A stretch of DNA of 64,000 nt from Bisporella sp. PMI_857 (GCA_021307315.1 JAJSPD010000018.1:62001-126000); one strand, 5' to 3'; shown: positions 1-12,246, counted from the first letter of the stretch. Program-made: numbers and translations. Notes: generated from the sequence alone by a model not told the origin.

Positions 1-2565
1 TCGTTGAAGACTTGAAGATTCTGTAGTTGCACCCATAAGTAAGTATGACGTTGCTAATGCGAGTGTATTAACTCTGCTTATCTCATTCTCAAGGCCGAGG
101 GGTAGTAGGAAGTCTCTCACGACATGAAAATGCTCTGCAGCCTTACTATAGTGGCCACATTGCAGATACACAAACCCAAACTTTCCGTTCACAGCGGCTT
201 CTTTTCGACCGATTCGTTTGCCAAGTGGCGTGGAGACGATGTTCCTCCACACAGAGCGTTTGGATTGTGCGTCCTTGTACTCTGCGGTGATGTCTTTTTC
301 ACGATTCTGTACGAATCTAATATGTGGAAGGAGCTCACTATGCAGTCTCTCTCTTTCAGGGCCGCCTGCGAGCAGTGGCAGGACGATGCTACGTGAAAGC
401 ACTGTGATGGCTTCTTGACAACGAATTGCTTGATCGCCGGTGGTCATTTGTGGCCGCTGCCGTACCCACTCATGTACGAGCGGGTGCATCGAGTATGTCT
501 TATAGGTAGCGTTTGAATCACTCCGACATATAATCAGTGACCTCTGCGACAACTCAGACAACGCAGCATCCAAGCGTACTTTGAAGCCCTGCTCAGATAA
601 TGAACCAAGTTCGAGACTTCTCAGGAGACAGGGAAGGTTAGGAGCCCCACGGTCTTCGAAAATTGTCTGTTGTAACATAAACATGAATGCCCGGAGAGCT
701 TGCCTAGAGATATTTGGCTTCAGGGCCGATTTGAGGCTCCAGTCACTAGCCGAGTGTTTCTGCATCTCGCTCTCTCGAATCGGGTTCTTGGCGGCCTCAA
801 AAAGAATCTCAACGCTCAGGTTCTCATAGTAGAAAAACGAAAAGATGCGCAGTAGATCAATGGCATCCCTCACTGCCTCTCCTATCTTAGCATCGTTAAC
901 TACATCTTCCATCTTCTGAAAAAGGATATCATAGCTGGAGTATACGTCCATGTCGCTCGTGTTGTAATCAGTATTTTTGCCTTGTCTCCTTCGCGCTTGC
1001 CAAATGTTCCTCTTAATCTCTTTATAGTATGAAATATATTCTGCCAATGTGCAAGCACCTTTGAGAATCGCCTTGCCGGCATAAACAAGGGCGAGAGGAA
1101 GGCATCCTAGCGCTTCCGCTATTTGTCGGGCATTCTCTTGGACGGAAGCAACCCATGGCCGTTCTTGACCAGACTCCTCCATCAATAATTCGTGAGCCTC
1201 TTCCAGTTCCATTCTTTCAAAGTGGTAATGCTTAGCTCCAAATGTCCCAAGTTTTCGCAATGTTGGGTCACGGGTGGTTATGAGGACAAGGCCTCTCTTG
1301 CCAGACGGAATGTATCGCTGAATTTCTAACTCGGAATCATCGGCATTATCGATAAGCAGAAGCCATGGGAGGTTAAGGCATGAAAGCCAATCTTTTGCTG
1401 AATCGATGTCGCCCTCTCTGTTATCGAGTTTGGCAATTTTCGCAAAGGATTCCTTTATACGGTCTTCAGAGCTTGCATCGACATAGAAGACCCCCCAGAA
1501 GCTGGCCACTAGTTAGCCTTATACAGAGGGTCTAGAACAGCCTTGGCCACTACCTATCGTCAACTTACTGTTTTCTATTCTCTTTAGCAAATTTGCAACA
1601 AAACTCCGTCTTGCCCGAACCCCCAAGGCCGTAAACGATGAAGCACATCAGCCTGCAACTTTGTTTCTGAGTCTCACACTCCTTGAAATAACTTTTTGAA
1701 AGATCCTCCAGGAGCTGCTTTCGCCCGATATAGTTTATGCTGACTGTTTCCCTGATTTTGAAGTGCTCATTAAGGTCGGCAGTCGCTACGAGCCCATCGG
1801 CACTCGCGCGGACCTATCCAAGCAAGTTAGAGCCGACTCGGCAGTTGTAAGTCAATAACTTGCCTTCTCATTATGGCCTTTTTCGCTCTGTGAGGACAAC
1901 ATATTGGTAAGCGAGAATTTGAGCTCTGTTATCTGTTCGGATAAGTTGGCAAGACTTAGATCAGTACTATCGCGCGAATGGAGGAGCAAGCAACTGCAAA
2001 TATTTAGTTCGTACGTTCCGCTAACTAGGATTGGCACTAACAGATTGAGCGCCGTGAAGGATATTTGTAATGAATTCTGGTGATTTGTGAGACTCCACCG
2101 AAGTTCAGTAAAGACACCCTCCTTCAATTTTTTCCTGTAGGCCATGCCTATGCGATCGAGCTTATCCTCTAATTTATCTTTCAGAATATCCATGGCTGTT
2201 GGCTTGTCCTTTAGTAAAGCTCCCTGGCGATCACCATCTTGTCCGACTACTATTAGAATATGAGTTTCGAATCTTTCCAAGCAGTCTCTACAATCACGAC
2301 AAGTGTGCGATATGGCTTCCCACCAAGTGGCAATATCTCCCAAAACTTGTAACGATTCTGAATTCGCCTTTGTAATTGTCTTTTGCGAAAGCTCGTTGAT
2401 TGAAATAAGAACCTTTTGAAGCGACAAAAGCTCGCTTTTCAATGTCCTGACATCTTCGCGAATTTCTTTGCTTTTTTCTTCCAAATGTTTGGTCCAGCTG
2501 ATTATACGGGTGCATATATCAGCAAGGCCAACCACCGCCATTCCAATAGAGATCGGGTCCACCAT
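1..2565 (-). CDS. NB-ARC STAND (NLR-like) protein, 3' end cut by window edge
   Basis: Likely intracellular signalling NTPase of the fungal STAND/NLR class. Exons read as 2565-1864, 1813-1569 and 1501 to beyond base 1; phases agree. The start is placed at 2565 (MVDPISIGMAVVG) because this hydrophobic-helical opening is the usual start of the fungal STAND N-terminal domain; the frame is open further upstream. Exon 2 carries the P-loop GLGGSGKTEF; exon 3 carries Walker B (LLLIDNADD), the sensor strand LVLITTRDP, GCLPLAL (GLPL motif) and MHPLVHEWVR (MHD motif). The last ~60 residues before the edge look like the first TPR repeat, so a TPR array probably continues outside. Intron 1 (1863-1814) uses a GC..AG pair (GCAAGT donor). 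All nucleotide-binding motifs are intact, so the visible part is not a pseudogene. What it detects, and the type of N-terminal effector, cannot be told from here. Confidence 0.85.
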
Positions 2566-3218
2566 TGTGCATATATTTCTTTCGTTGGGAATGATTGAAT
2601 AACAAGAGAATATGAGGATGAGGATGTTAGATAGCAAATGAGCACATAATCCCAAATTAGGCTGGTGTCTCATGGAACGCAATGCTGCACATTAGCCCCA
2701 GTGTGACAACGTTTATATACTACATACCCAGACGGATGATCAATAATGGTTCTCGTCCCACAATTCAACGCTTCCTTCGGCTCTCATTCTAATGGCTAAA
2801 GATGATGTACTATCGGTTGGGGGTTGTAACCAGCCCGAAAAGAGTGTACACAGTGATCACACAACCCTATGCCTGCTGATCACCGATGCTGTACAACACC
2901 TTCTAACTTTCTTTACAATAGCCTCCGCTCTCACCGGCTATTGGCACGCCGCAGATATGGTTATAAGTATGTACGCCCTATAATATAAGCCTATACTCAA
3001 CTCACCAGAGAGTTTGCTGACCTCAGCTCCAAATCTTTTACACATATTCACCTATCCAGACTTTCCGACTTAGTTTGCGTCAAGAAAATTGAATAGCCAC
3101 CAGGTAGTTGCCAATCGGATGAGTAATTAACTGCGATATATCAAAACTCGGCTGTATCATCGTAACTTACGTGCAGTGTTCTGTTATCGATTCCAAATTA
3201 CCTGAAGCAATTATCAAG
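2566..3218. other. Intergenic: divergent promoters of STAND gene and P450
   Basis: About 650 bp between two divergent genes. A 63-codon open frame on the plus strand (2792-2983) resembles no family I know and has no coding look, so I treat it as chance. No repeat or RNA gene is recognisable. Confidence 0.4.
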
Positions 3219-5114
3219 ATGCCATACCTCAGAGATATCGTAGGCATTGCCGCCTTTCTATTCATATTTTACTTTGCATACATTAGGCTTAGTATTCCGA
3301 AGGCAGGTCGTCCGAAAATACAAGCAACGGCTACAATAACACTGAATAGGAATTTGTTGTGGTGGCAAATCAACAAATACACAAGCCACTACATGCGAGG
3401 CTCCAGTATAGATGGCCTCTTGCGGTTGATATAATCCTGAAAACATTTGCAGCAAATCGGAATAATCAACTCTTGAGATTGTTTGTAGAAGTCACAACTA
3501 AACTTCCACACACCTTTGAGCAGAAATTACTGGGTGCTATTGGTATCAACACCCTTGACCCGAAGAACATCGAGTCTTTACTGAGCACTCAATTCGATGG
3601 TAAGTAACCATTGTTAGGGTGATATGGAGGGTGATTCACATTATTCTAATCTGAATATAGCGTTTACTTTCGGTGATAGAGCTAAGGTGTTCGCCCCATT
3701 GCTTGGTCAAGGGATATTTACCCAGGATGGTGATGGTGAGTAACCAGGATCCCTCATACTCTACTTTTCCTGCGCTGCGATTCTTCAATATTACTTTTAG
3801 TCGCTTGTCAAGAATATTAGGCTTAATATCTAGATTGGAAACGCTCGAGGGACCTTTTACGCCCTTTATTTCTCAGCAATCGAGTCGACCACTTCGTTCA
3901 AATCAAACAACATGTAGAGAAGTTTGTATCAAACATTCCAGAAGGACAAATCGTCGACTTTCAGCCTTTATTCTTTCGCTTTACTCTTGACACCACAACT
4001 TTCCTTCTCTTTGGTCGTGCTTTGCATGGATTAGGCTCTTATGATCCTGCATCAGAAGAATTCGCCGAAGGTTTCCGAGTTGCCCAGGCTTTCCTAGCTA
4101 GAAGAGCCCGTTTAGGTCCCTTCTATTGGCTTATTGGCGGCAAGGAATTCAACGACGCATGCGCGACAGTCCATAACTTCCTTGACGGGATTATCAAAGA
4201 AGCGGTGGCTACGTATCACTTGAACAAACCAGGTGTTGACTATGGTTTCCTGGGATCGTTGATACAGTTTACCCAGGATCCAAAAGTCTTACGCGATCAG
4301 ACATTGAATGTGCTACTTGCTGGACGAGATACCACTGCTTGCTGCTTGACTTGGGCTTTGTAAGTGAGATATCTCTATGGTGGGCTAGCGCTAAAATATT
4401 GTAGGCGCCTCTTAGTCAAGCACCAGGATGTGCTTGCCAAACTTCGTAAGGAGATTAAAAGAATAGTGGGTGTCGGAGTTAACGCTCAACATCCGGACCG
4501 TCATGACCTCAAGAAAATGAGATACTTGTCCTACGTGTTGAAGGAAGGTATTGCCACACCTTCTAGAACATACAGGAATATGGCAGAGGCTTATTATTTA
4601 TAGTCCTCAGACTCTATCCCTCGGTGCCAATCAACAATCGTGGTTGCGCTAAAACAACATTATTGCCGATAGGCGGTGGCAAAGACGGCACTTCACCTGT
4701 GCTAGTAAGGGCAGGCCAACCCGTAGGATATTGTCCATATGTGATGCATCGCCGAAAGGAATTATATGGGAATGATGCCGAGAAGTTCCGTCCTGAAAGA
4801 TGGGATCCAGAGGAAAATAATGAAGTAAACCTAAAAAGCATAGGATGGGGGTGGCTCCCATTTAACGGTGGACCACGAGTTTGCCTAGGACGTGGGTTAT
4901 GGGCTGATCCATTCCTCAGAATATCATGCTGATGAAATTTTTAGAAGAGTTTGCTCTGCTGGAGTCATCATACGTCATAGTTAGGCTACTGCAAACATTC
5001 AGTAAGCTGGAGTACGATCCTGCTCGGCCGATGCCTGAAGTTGGAGAGGAACGACAAGAGGTCACATTGGTTCTCCAAAGTGCTGATGGATGCTACGTTC
5101 GCGCAAGCTACTGA
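3219..5114 (+). CDS. Cytochrome P450 (CYP52-like clan), N-terminus unresolved
   Basis: Haem monooxygenase, probably ER-anchored. Body exons: up to 3599, 3661-3735, 3834-4359, 4405-4547, 4604-4891, 4945-5114, all in phase. Hallmarks are intact after splicing: I-helix AGRDTTA, K-helix EVLR (ExxR, made across the 4548-4603 intron), FRPERW, and the haem loop [18 protein letters not shown], whose last part is created by removing the 4892-4944 intron. The order of motifs such as GIFTQDG and [10 protein letters not shown] resembles alkane/fatty-acid omega-hydroxylase-like fungal P450s; substrate unknown. The problem is the 5' end: a start at 3219 gives a hydrophobic anchor ([19 protein letters not shown]), but this frame cannot be joined to the body frame ([11 protein letters not shown], from about 3404) by a good intron. 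The residues CEAP at 3394-3405 fit the family just before YRWP but lie one frame off. Either a small indel has broken the gene or an unusual intron is used. Confidence 0.75.
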
Positions 5115-6345
5115 TGTGTAAAGGAGAAACCAGCCAAAGTGCAAACCTTGCTTTATTGCTCGCTTCCTATAGTGAGGCGTTCTATGTACCTGCGAACCAT
5201 CTTCAGATGTAGTCTCTCTGAGATATCATTCCTTGCATCTAGCTTCTTATAAATCGCCATATACTGTTTCTTTCCATCACCCTTCACACTTGTCCTCAGT
5301 ACTGAATGCCTCTACTTCTGTGTTATCACTGAATATCCAAAATTCTTTCAGCATCATCATGTGCGATTTGTAGCATGACCAGTTTCGCCATTAGCAGCCA
5401 TTACTTTATATGTAACGAAAGGATAGGGTGTTGCCGTAATTTTATTTCGCTCTTTGGAGTCTGACTTGCTAATGATTGTATGGCGTTAATAGCATAAGGA
5501 CATTGCCAAAAAATTAACTACTTACATAAAGGTAGCGACGAGGGCTCATCAGGTCCATCAAGCTGCGAGGATGTGTTGCCTTTTAGCATTTACGTTAGTC
5601 ACTAACGCACTTCACAGTGTTTAGCAGAAAATGTATCAAAGAACAACCTACAATTCCGTCTTTGGCGTGAGGCGGCAGGGCCATTGAGAAGCATGGCGCC
5701 AACAATGCCAAGCAACACCGTAAGTATCGCAGCTCCGATGTTCAATGATGTGATGCTGAAGGAGGGCATGATAGTTTGAAGGTCTATAACCATCTGTAGA
5801 GGAAATGAGTCTGCTGATAAAGAGAATTGAAGCGTTTCATGGTCTGGTGTTTATTTCGCTTGCAATATCAACACCATTAAGGGTGGGTTACACACCTTAG
5901 TCAAGATAAAATGATCCTAAGTCCGAGTATCTCTGTATCGTAGGAGAACCTGGGTCATAGGGAAGGAAGAGTAAGAGGGGGGTTTGTAACGACAACTTCT
6001 GTGATTGAGACCGGTGGGTCGCTGGAAGGCATGTTACGCTTTAAGCAGCCTGGATACAAAACCAAATGATTGATAATAGGCAAAAGACAACCACTGACTA
6101 CTTAATCATATTCACCGTGTCATTGTCGCTCTGCATGCCGCTATTCCACTTTCGTCTGTCTACGCACGGAAGCATATCCTTCGAGTGTCACAGCCGCTCG
6201 TGAAACCTCTGCCACTGAAAATTTACACACATGACTTCTCCTATTTCCTCACTCTGTCTCTCTCTCTCTTTTACTGATTTGCCGCCTACATAAAAATTCT
6301 CAGATATTAGTTTTAACGATATAGTGTCAGGACTGTGCGACCACG
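5115..6345. other. Intergenic, 1.2 kb; possible tiny membrane ORF
   Basis: No recognisable gene. A 63-codon frame on the minus strand (5793-5602) encodes one hydrophobic helix; a GTAGGT donor and a TTAG acceptor would extend it to about 60 residues, but there is no further support. A CT-rich stretch lies at about 6245-6272 in front of the ceramide synthase and may be promoter pyrimidine tract. Confidence 0.3.
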
Positions 6346-7907
6346 ATGCCCGAACCGTATGCCTCAACACATTCGCATCAGAAGCTTCCAGTTCAGGCTC
6401 AGTCTTCCACAAAATATATTACAGTAAAGCCTCTTATCCAACACCGCGATTCCACGCCTTATTTATACCTGGATTGGTTCTCAAGGAATCAGATTGGTAC
6501 GCATTCAACAAACATGGAAGACCAGAGTTCACGCCATATTTATCCTGTTTCTAGCTTGTACTCTTTCCTTCCTTGGATCTGTCATCCTCTTACAGACCCT
6601 TGCGAAACCCTTTCGAGCATACACAGGCAGATTCCTCTACCTTTCATACGCTCGGCCAGCAACCAGCAGCTACCAACAAGGGATTGATGATATCTATTAC
6701 GTGTTCGCTTGGGTAGTCAACTTCACTGCTCTGCGAGCGATTACAATTGAGTGGATTCTGCGACCAATTTCCGGATACCTTGGGGTGTCAGAAAGAAACC
6801 GTCTGCGTTTTGCAGAGCAAGGATGGCTTGTGGCGTACTATGGAATATTCTGGACGATAGGCATGGTGTGTAAATTATGAATATTACCCTTTCCAACAAG
6901 CATCCCCTTACCTGCTCACTCTAGTTTCTGTGGATCAACTCAGATTACTGGCTCGACAACAAAGCTATCTGGGCTATCTGGCCGTCGCGAGATATGTCTG
7001 GTCTCTTCAAATGGTACAACCTTGCTCAGCTAGCCTTTTGGGTCCAGCAGATTCTGGTCATCCACATGGAGAAGAGAAGAAAAGACCATACTCAGATGCT
7101 CACCCACCATATAATAACCTGCACCCTTATCTCCGTCACCTATGTCTATCGATATACGCGTGCTGCCAATGTTGTGCTTTGTCTTATGGATGTTGTTGAT
7201 CTTATTCTTCCAGTGGGTGTATACTATTGATATGTCAAAATATATCACACATCTTGCTGATGTACATTTGTGCTCTCCTGCAGATCGCTAAAATCCTCCG
7301 GTATCTTTGCTACGAAACGGCTTGCAACATCGCGTTTGGACTGTTTGTTGTATTGTGGTTTCTGGCGCGCCATGTTATGTATCTACAACTTTGCTATGGG
7401 ATCTATTCTAGTGTCCCGGGAAATGATACCATGCTGTTTGGCTGTTACCAAGGCGGATCACGTCAAAGACTGGACATGCCGCCGCAGCCTGACTACTTCT
7501 CGCATTTACTTTGGCCATTTGAATCTGCAGATGGAGTCATTTGCCTGAATGGAGAAGTAAAGTGGATCTTCCTTGGCATGTTAGGATTTGTTCAAGCTCT
7601 CAGCATGATTTGGTTCACTATGATTTTAAAAGTTATAGCTGGGATCCTGATAGGGAAGAGTGTGGAAGACACTCGGAGTGAGGATGAAGCTGAGGACGAT
7701 AACACAGAAATAGATTCTGCAACGGATGTAAAAAAGCAAATGAATGTGATGGATCTGAATATATGTGTGAGCTCTGGCGAGATGGGAGGAACAACGGGTG
7801 CTCTAGTGAATCCTGGTCTAAAGCCAAGGTTTACAAATACAAGAAGACGGTCTGGAGCCTTGGAGAAGGAGATCCTGGCAAGGATTGGCTGTGAAAAACC
7901 TCAATAG
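6346..7907 (+). CDS. Ceramide synthase (Lag1/Lac1, TLC domain)
   Basis: Acyl-CoA-dependent sphingoid-base N-acyltransferase of the ER membrane. Exons: tentative 6346-6356, then 6493-6865, 6925-7212, 7284-7907 (431 residues). The Lag1 signature is clear: HMEKRRKDHTQMLTHHIITC with the catalytic HH pair, followed by VLCLMDVVDLILP and the run IAKILRYL across an intron. Six or more hydrophobic segments are visible, and the first strongly conserved block is FAEQGWLVAYYGIFW. The acidic, non-conserved tail after about residue 355 is normal for fungal members. The main frame has no ATG; an 11-nt first exon (donor GTATGC at 6357, acceptor AATCAG at 6492) restores a start in phase, and this is the least certain part. 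It could be the housekeeping enzyme or an extra copy. No sphingoid-analogue biosynthesis gene such as an alpha-oxoamine synthase is present in the window. Confidence 0.85.
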
Positions 7908-8891
7908 AAATGGTTAGTGCTAGCCGGGGATATTTATCGTAGAGTTTGTTCATAGATATTATGAAGGATAAGTGTTATACTCATACACTGCTTCTGATCA
8001 CTGCTCAACCAATAGTGGAAAATAAATTAAGATCAATGCTTACACTTGTAGTAACCTCAAATAGCTGCATCTCATTGAAGGAAGTATTTTGTATATTGCA
8101 CGCAAGGCTATCCTGTCTAAGGGGAAAGGCATATCTCGCTCCAGGATCAATTTTGATATTCTTCCAGAGAGCCCACACGTAAGAAGTCTCAATCGCGCTG
8201 AGAATGGGTTCCATGATCTTTGCCATAGCTTTTGAGGCGTCAGGGGGGTGATAGAACGGTATTCGAGAAACATGCTAATGGAAGACTTGCGTATCGAACA
8301 CTCCGTGAAATACTTATCTCCCCATCCACCCAAAGTCAGTGGATAAATTTCAGGGAGCGGAGAGGAGAAATTTTGAAGCAATGTGGAGATGTCGCATTGT
8401 GGATCTGTTTTATCGTGTACGGTGGGTTTCGAAGCGTAGAGGCGGATTCAAAAGTCCCTACTGCCAGTCGGAAATTATTAGCTCTATGTCTAATAAAATG
8501 ATTACTCTGTGGCACACGAGATTGGCGGAAGAAACATACCATTTAGTTGTGCCTAGAGGCAAAAGGATATAGGTATGTCTCTCATTAGTCACTTCGAGGA
8601 ATCTTTTGTCTTGGATGTCTCCAGGAAACGGTATGTTTGTGTCTTGCATGACTCGAAATCTGGGCCGCACGAGACTCCAGGGTCTTATGGCTGGCATAGC
8701 TTTGAATTACCGATATAGTATGAGTATTGATGCTGAATTTTCTTTTAAGACACTTTGCAATTCTGCTAAGGTTATGTATATTCTATAGTTTTATGATACT
8801 ATTAATGGTCTATTACTAGCCCTTGTTGCTTTCCATATCAGGTACTAACATTCCTGGTTCTTTGGAGCATACGACCTACAGCAGAAGAGCT
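7908..8891. other. Intergenic, ~1 kb; possible decayed minus-strand gene
   Basis: Two minus-strand frames (8697-8458, beginning MPAIRPWSLVRPRF, and about 8381-8005) have protein-like composition and a GTATGT donor with a CTAAT branch site between them, but no splice choice gives a continuous frame. I read this as a possible relic and cannot name the family. Confidence 0.25.
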
Positions 8892-9848
8892 TCAATTATC
8901 CTGTGGCATGGTGATCACATCACTTGCTTCTTTGATGTTCTTTCGTGCCCAAGTATGAACATCTTCTGTCTCAATGCCTTGCTGAGCATTAAACGTTTTG
9001 CTCATGTCCCAAGCGAGGCCTTTTCCGGATGCGAACACGACTCGATACTTTTTCACTCCGTTGCTAGGATCCTTTTCTAGCTCTTCTCTTAGGTACTCCT
9101 CGGTCCACAGCTCTCTCCCGACCCGCCTTCCAATAACCTCCTCGACTACATCGGCTAATTGACCATAATTAATAGTCTCTCCGGCGGTGAACACAACTTG
9201 GTTATTGATTTCCGGCTCCGTGAACACGATCTCGGCAGTCAACTTCCCAATATCAAATGGAGTCGTTACCGTGACCTCATCATTCCAAGATCCCAAGGCC
9301 CTCACCACGCCCTCACCACTATCTAGATCAACAACTCCGAAATACGACTCGAAAAGGAAACTCGTAAACATCCCTGTGCTCACTATTACCCATTTCACTT
9401 TTTCCTGGCCACGAAGAAGGTCCCGTACGTCAAGTTGTTCATCAAAGACATCCTGCCCGCTGCCACGGCCAATAACATCATAGTCGACACCAAACTGCCA
9501 AGGAAAGTATCTTTGTACTCCAGCTTCAAGCACTGCTTTACATAGCTTGACTTGTGAGCCAGGCCCGGATGCAAAACCTAAGCAGGAGATGATCGTGTCG
9601 TATGGCTTGAACAGATTGGCTAGTTCTGAAGATGATAATGAGGAAACATCACCAGGAAGAATGCATATTCCGAGCGACTTGAGGTGTGCTATTTCTGTAG
9701 CTTTGGAGGGAGAGGAAGAGGCGATGGTCAGGGGGCGGAGGAGGACTGTGAGGGTTGTGGCGGGCAGCTTGCGCTGGGCCAAGGCGACAAGCATTGCCAT
9801 GCCTAGTTCCCCTGCTCCGAGGACGAGGATCGAGTCTGCGGATATCAT
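8892..9848 (-). CDS. NmrA-like / isoflavone-reductase-like NAD(P)-binding protein
   Basis: Single-exon 318-residue protein of the atypical short-chain dehydrogenase (PCBER/isoflavone reductase-like, NmrA-like) type. The N-terminus has the dinucleotide-binding strand-turn-helix ILVLGAGELGMAML, followed by VLLRP, the site that usually reads the 2'-phosphate of NADPH; the next strand ends in DTIISCLGF. FPWQFGVD and the central VIVSTGMF strand follow the family layout. Full length is normal for the family. Substrate is unknown; such proteins reduce phenolic ethers and ketones or act as redox sensors. It stands alone between the ceramide synthase and HIS7, transcribed toward the former, and shows no sign of decay. 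Confidence 0.8.
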   Translation of the reverse strand: MISADSILVLGAGELGMAMLVALAQRKLPATTLTVLLRPLTIASSSPSKATEIAHLKSLGICILPGDVSSLSSSELANLFKPYDTIISCLGFASGPGSQVKLCKAVLEAGVQRYFPWQFGVDYDVIGRGSGQDVFDEQLDVRDLLRGQEKVKWVIVSTGMFTSFLFESYFGVVDLDSGEGVVRALGSWNDEVTVTTPFDIGKLTAEIVFTEPEINNQVVFTAGETINYGQLADVVEEVIGRRVGRELWTEEYLREELEKDPSNGVKKYRVVFASGKGLAWDMSKTFNAQQGIETEDVHTWARKNIKEASDVITMPQDN

Positions 9849-10540
9849 TTTGAAGGGTACAAATGTTCAGTTATCCAATTTTTAAATAATCTACCGCCAA
9901 GTTGCTTCGTCACTGCTTTTGTCAACGATGTTTATTGGTATTTAGATGTTCAGAAATCAAGTGTTTCAGTGCGCATGACATATGGAACGTGATGGGATGA
10001 GGCGAGAACGAAGAGGAAGTAAGGCTCTAGAAGTTTTAGGTTGATATACCCTTTGGAAGACTCCACCTTGGCTTAATCCTGAGAGAATAGAGCTGACAAA
10101 TGGTCATGGTCACGTGCATGACAGCTTTACATAACTTATGTAACTCAGAGTTTGAGGCGCCAAATAGCAATAAAGCTTTGGTATTCATAGATCCTGTATT
10201 CGAATTGGTTAATTATCAGTCTGATTCAAATATTTGTTGACTAGCTTGTGTGACTTCAGGCAAGAAAGGAAGTTAAAAAATACAGAAAGAATGACGATCA
10301 GTGTGCGCATATCGAGGTTTGAATAGACAAAAGTATAGGTTATATTATAATCTGATGATACTTGTTTATGCTAGAATGTATGTACGCCTGACTCATACGC
10401 CGGGGATGGACAATGATATTTCGCTACCTCGCTATGCAAATGGTTCTAACTACAGCAGAAAGTACGGAAGTATATTTCTTAGGTGAGGATGAAAGAGTTT
10501 ATAACCTATAAAAATTGGCTTTGTATCACAAGTTATTAGT
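9849..10540. other. Intergenic, ~690 bp
   Basis: Promoter of the NmrA-like gene and 3' flank of HIS7. A CACGTG-like core (GTCACGTGCATG near 10110) is present. No gene, repeat or RNA is recognisable; the 61-codon open frame at 10301 looks random. Confidence 0.4.
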
Positions 10541-12246
10541 CTATAGCTCGCTTTCGAATTGTCGAACCATCAATCCATTGTCACCAAGAAAATCCTTAAC
10601 TTGTTTCACCGTATACTCGCCTCTATGGAACATCCCCGCACCAAGCGCAGCATCCGTTGTCGTCTTCGCGAAGACTTCCTCAAAGTGTTGTGGGTTCCCA
10701 GCTCCACTGGAAGCAATAACTGGTATACTAATTGCACTCTTGACTTGCTTGATAAGTTCGAGGTCGAACCCGCTGTTTGTGCCGTCCTTGTCGATGCAAT
10801 TCAGCAGGATCTCGCCGGCACCCATGGCCTCACATGCCGTTACGAGTTCGACAACATCCATATCGCGTGTTTCGCGTCCACCTTTAATGGTGCATGCGTA
10901 CCAGCAGTATGTCTCACTGTTGGGACCGGCGAATTTTGTGGGTATTATGCTGTGGCGTGTCTCCGAGGGGTCGGAGACGTAAACACGCTTAGGGTCGACG
11001 CTTACTACTACGGCTTGGTTACCATACGCTTTGGAAATCTGCTCGATTGCTGTGTTGCCGGATAGCTGTTTGCCAGTGGCGAAGTACTCTTCTGCTGCTA
11101 TGACAGCATCCGATCCGATAGAGACTTTATCGGCACCGCTTGTGAAGTACATGGTTGCGATCTGTAATGCGGATACTTTGGTCCCGTCCGTATCTGTTGT
11201 ATCCCTAATACCACCACCGATCGTCAATGGTACAAACACGGTTTCCGATGTTCTCCGTAAAATTTCAAGCATAGGTAAATCTGCCAGAGGACAATCTCGA
11301 AAACTTGTGATGTTGAGGAATGTGACCTCGTCCGCTCCTTGCTCGTAATATTTCTGCGCCATTTCCACAGGCTTCCCAAGATTTCGCACATTGCCTCCCT
11401 CTGTCTTCTCCCGCACGTCATATTGGTCACCTTTCGTTACAACAAGGTCGCCTTGGTCGTTTGTCCGGACATCTAGACATGCGATAACTCTTCGAGTGAG
11501 GCCCTCCTTTAATTCCTTGATTGCCGCATCTGCTCCGCTACCATCCTCGAATTTGCCATCTAAGAAGGCTTTTAGTACCCTCAATCCAGCGACACCACTC
11601 TTCTCCGGGTGGAATTGGGTCGCCAGAACATTTCGTTTCGCAACAGCGCCGACGAATTCCTCATCGCCATATCTTGCTGTCGCAACAGTCCAGCCTTGAC
11701 TTTCAAGCTCTCCTTCTCGATAAGGTACTTTGTATGAGTGAACATAGTAGTATTTCGAGCTTTGCCGCAACCCATAGACAGCTTTGCTGTTCGTATTCGC
11801 GTTGTTCCAACCAATGTGCGGTACGGCTTTCGACGTCGGATCGAAGCGATCAAGTTTCCCTTTGATGATTCCTAGTCCCAAAACATCTGGATCTTCGGTA
11901 GAGCCGTCAAATAAAGCTTGCAGGCCGACACATATCCCCATAAATGGTTTGCCAGACTCTATGTGTTTCCGTATGGCAGGAAGATAACCCGCGGATGAGA
12001 ATTGGGATAGACAATGTCCAAAGTGGCCAACGCCTGGGAGTATCAATTTCTAGCAGAATGCCTGGGTTAACACCTATGAGCATATTACATAGCTGAAATG
12101 CAGGGGGAAGCGATGGCACTTACATCTGCCTTTGCGACATCTTCTGGAGATTTGATCCATTCAACTGTGTAGCCTACTTTCTCGATGGCATTGACTAGAC
12201 TACGGATGTTGCCTGCAACATAGTCTAGTAGGTATACCTTCGACAT
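10541..12246 (-). CDS. HIS7: Imidazole glycerol-phosphate synthase (glutaminase-cyclase fusion), histidine biosynthesis
   Basis: Bifunctional HisH-HisF enzyme: the amidotransferase half frees ammonia from glutamine and the cyclase half turns PRFAR into imidazole glycerol phosphate plus AICAR. Exons 12246-12124 and 12049-10541 give 543 residues, the usual fungal length; the join restores [13 protein letters not shown]. Glutaminase nucleophile is the Cys of [10 protein letters not shown], with the His-Glu pair in TQFHPEKSG. The cyclase barrel begins at about residue 235 ([10 protein letters not shown]) and shows [27 protein letters not shown] and [11 protein letters not shown], covering both catalytic aspartates. 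It is an ordinary primary-metabolism gene, with a Gcn4/CPC1-type site 60 bp upstream, and it marks the edge of the catabolic cluster that begins at 12.9 kb. Confidence 0.97.

Noticed and set aside
2033..2076. Extra 44-nt intron in exon 1 of the STAND gene
   Set aside because: Splice signals look good, but removal shifts the frame to an early stop; the unspliced frame is open.
5602..5793. 63-codon membrane peptide gene
   Set aside because: One hydrophobic helix and weak splice signals are not enough; kept only as a note in the intergenic entry.
10559..11065. 168-codon plus-strand frame and similar long plus-strand frames inside HIS7
   Set aside because: Antisense shadows of the well-supported HIS7 coding region.
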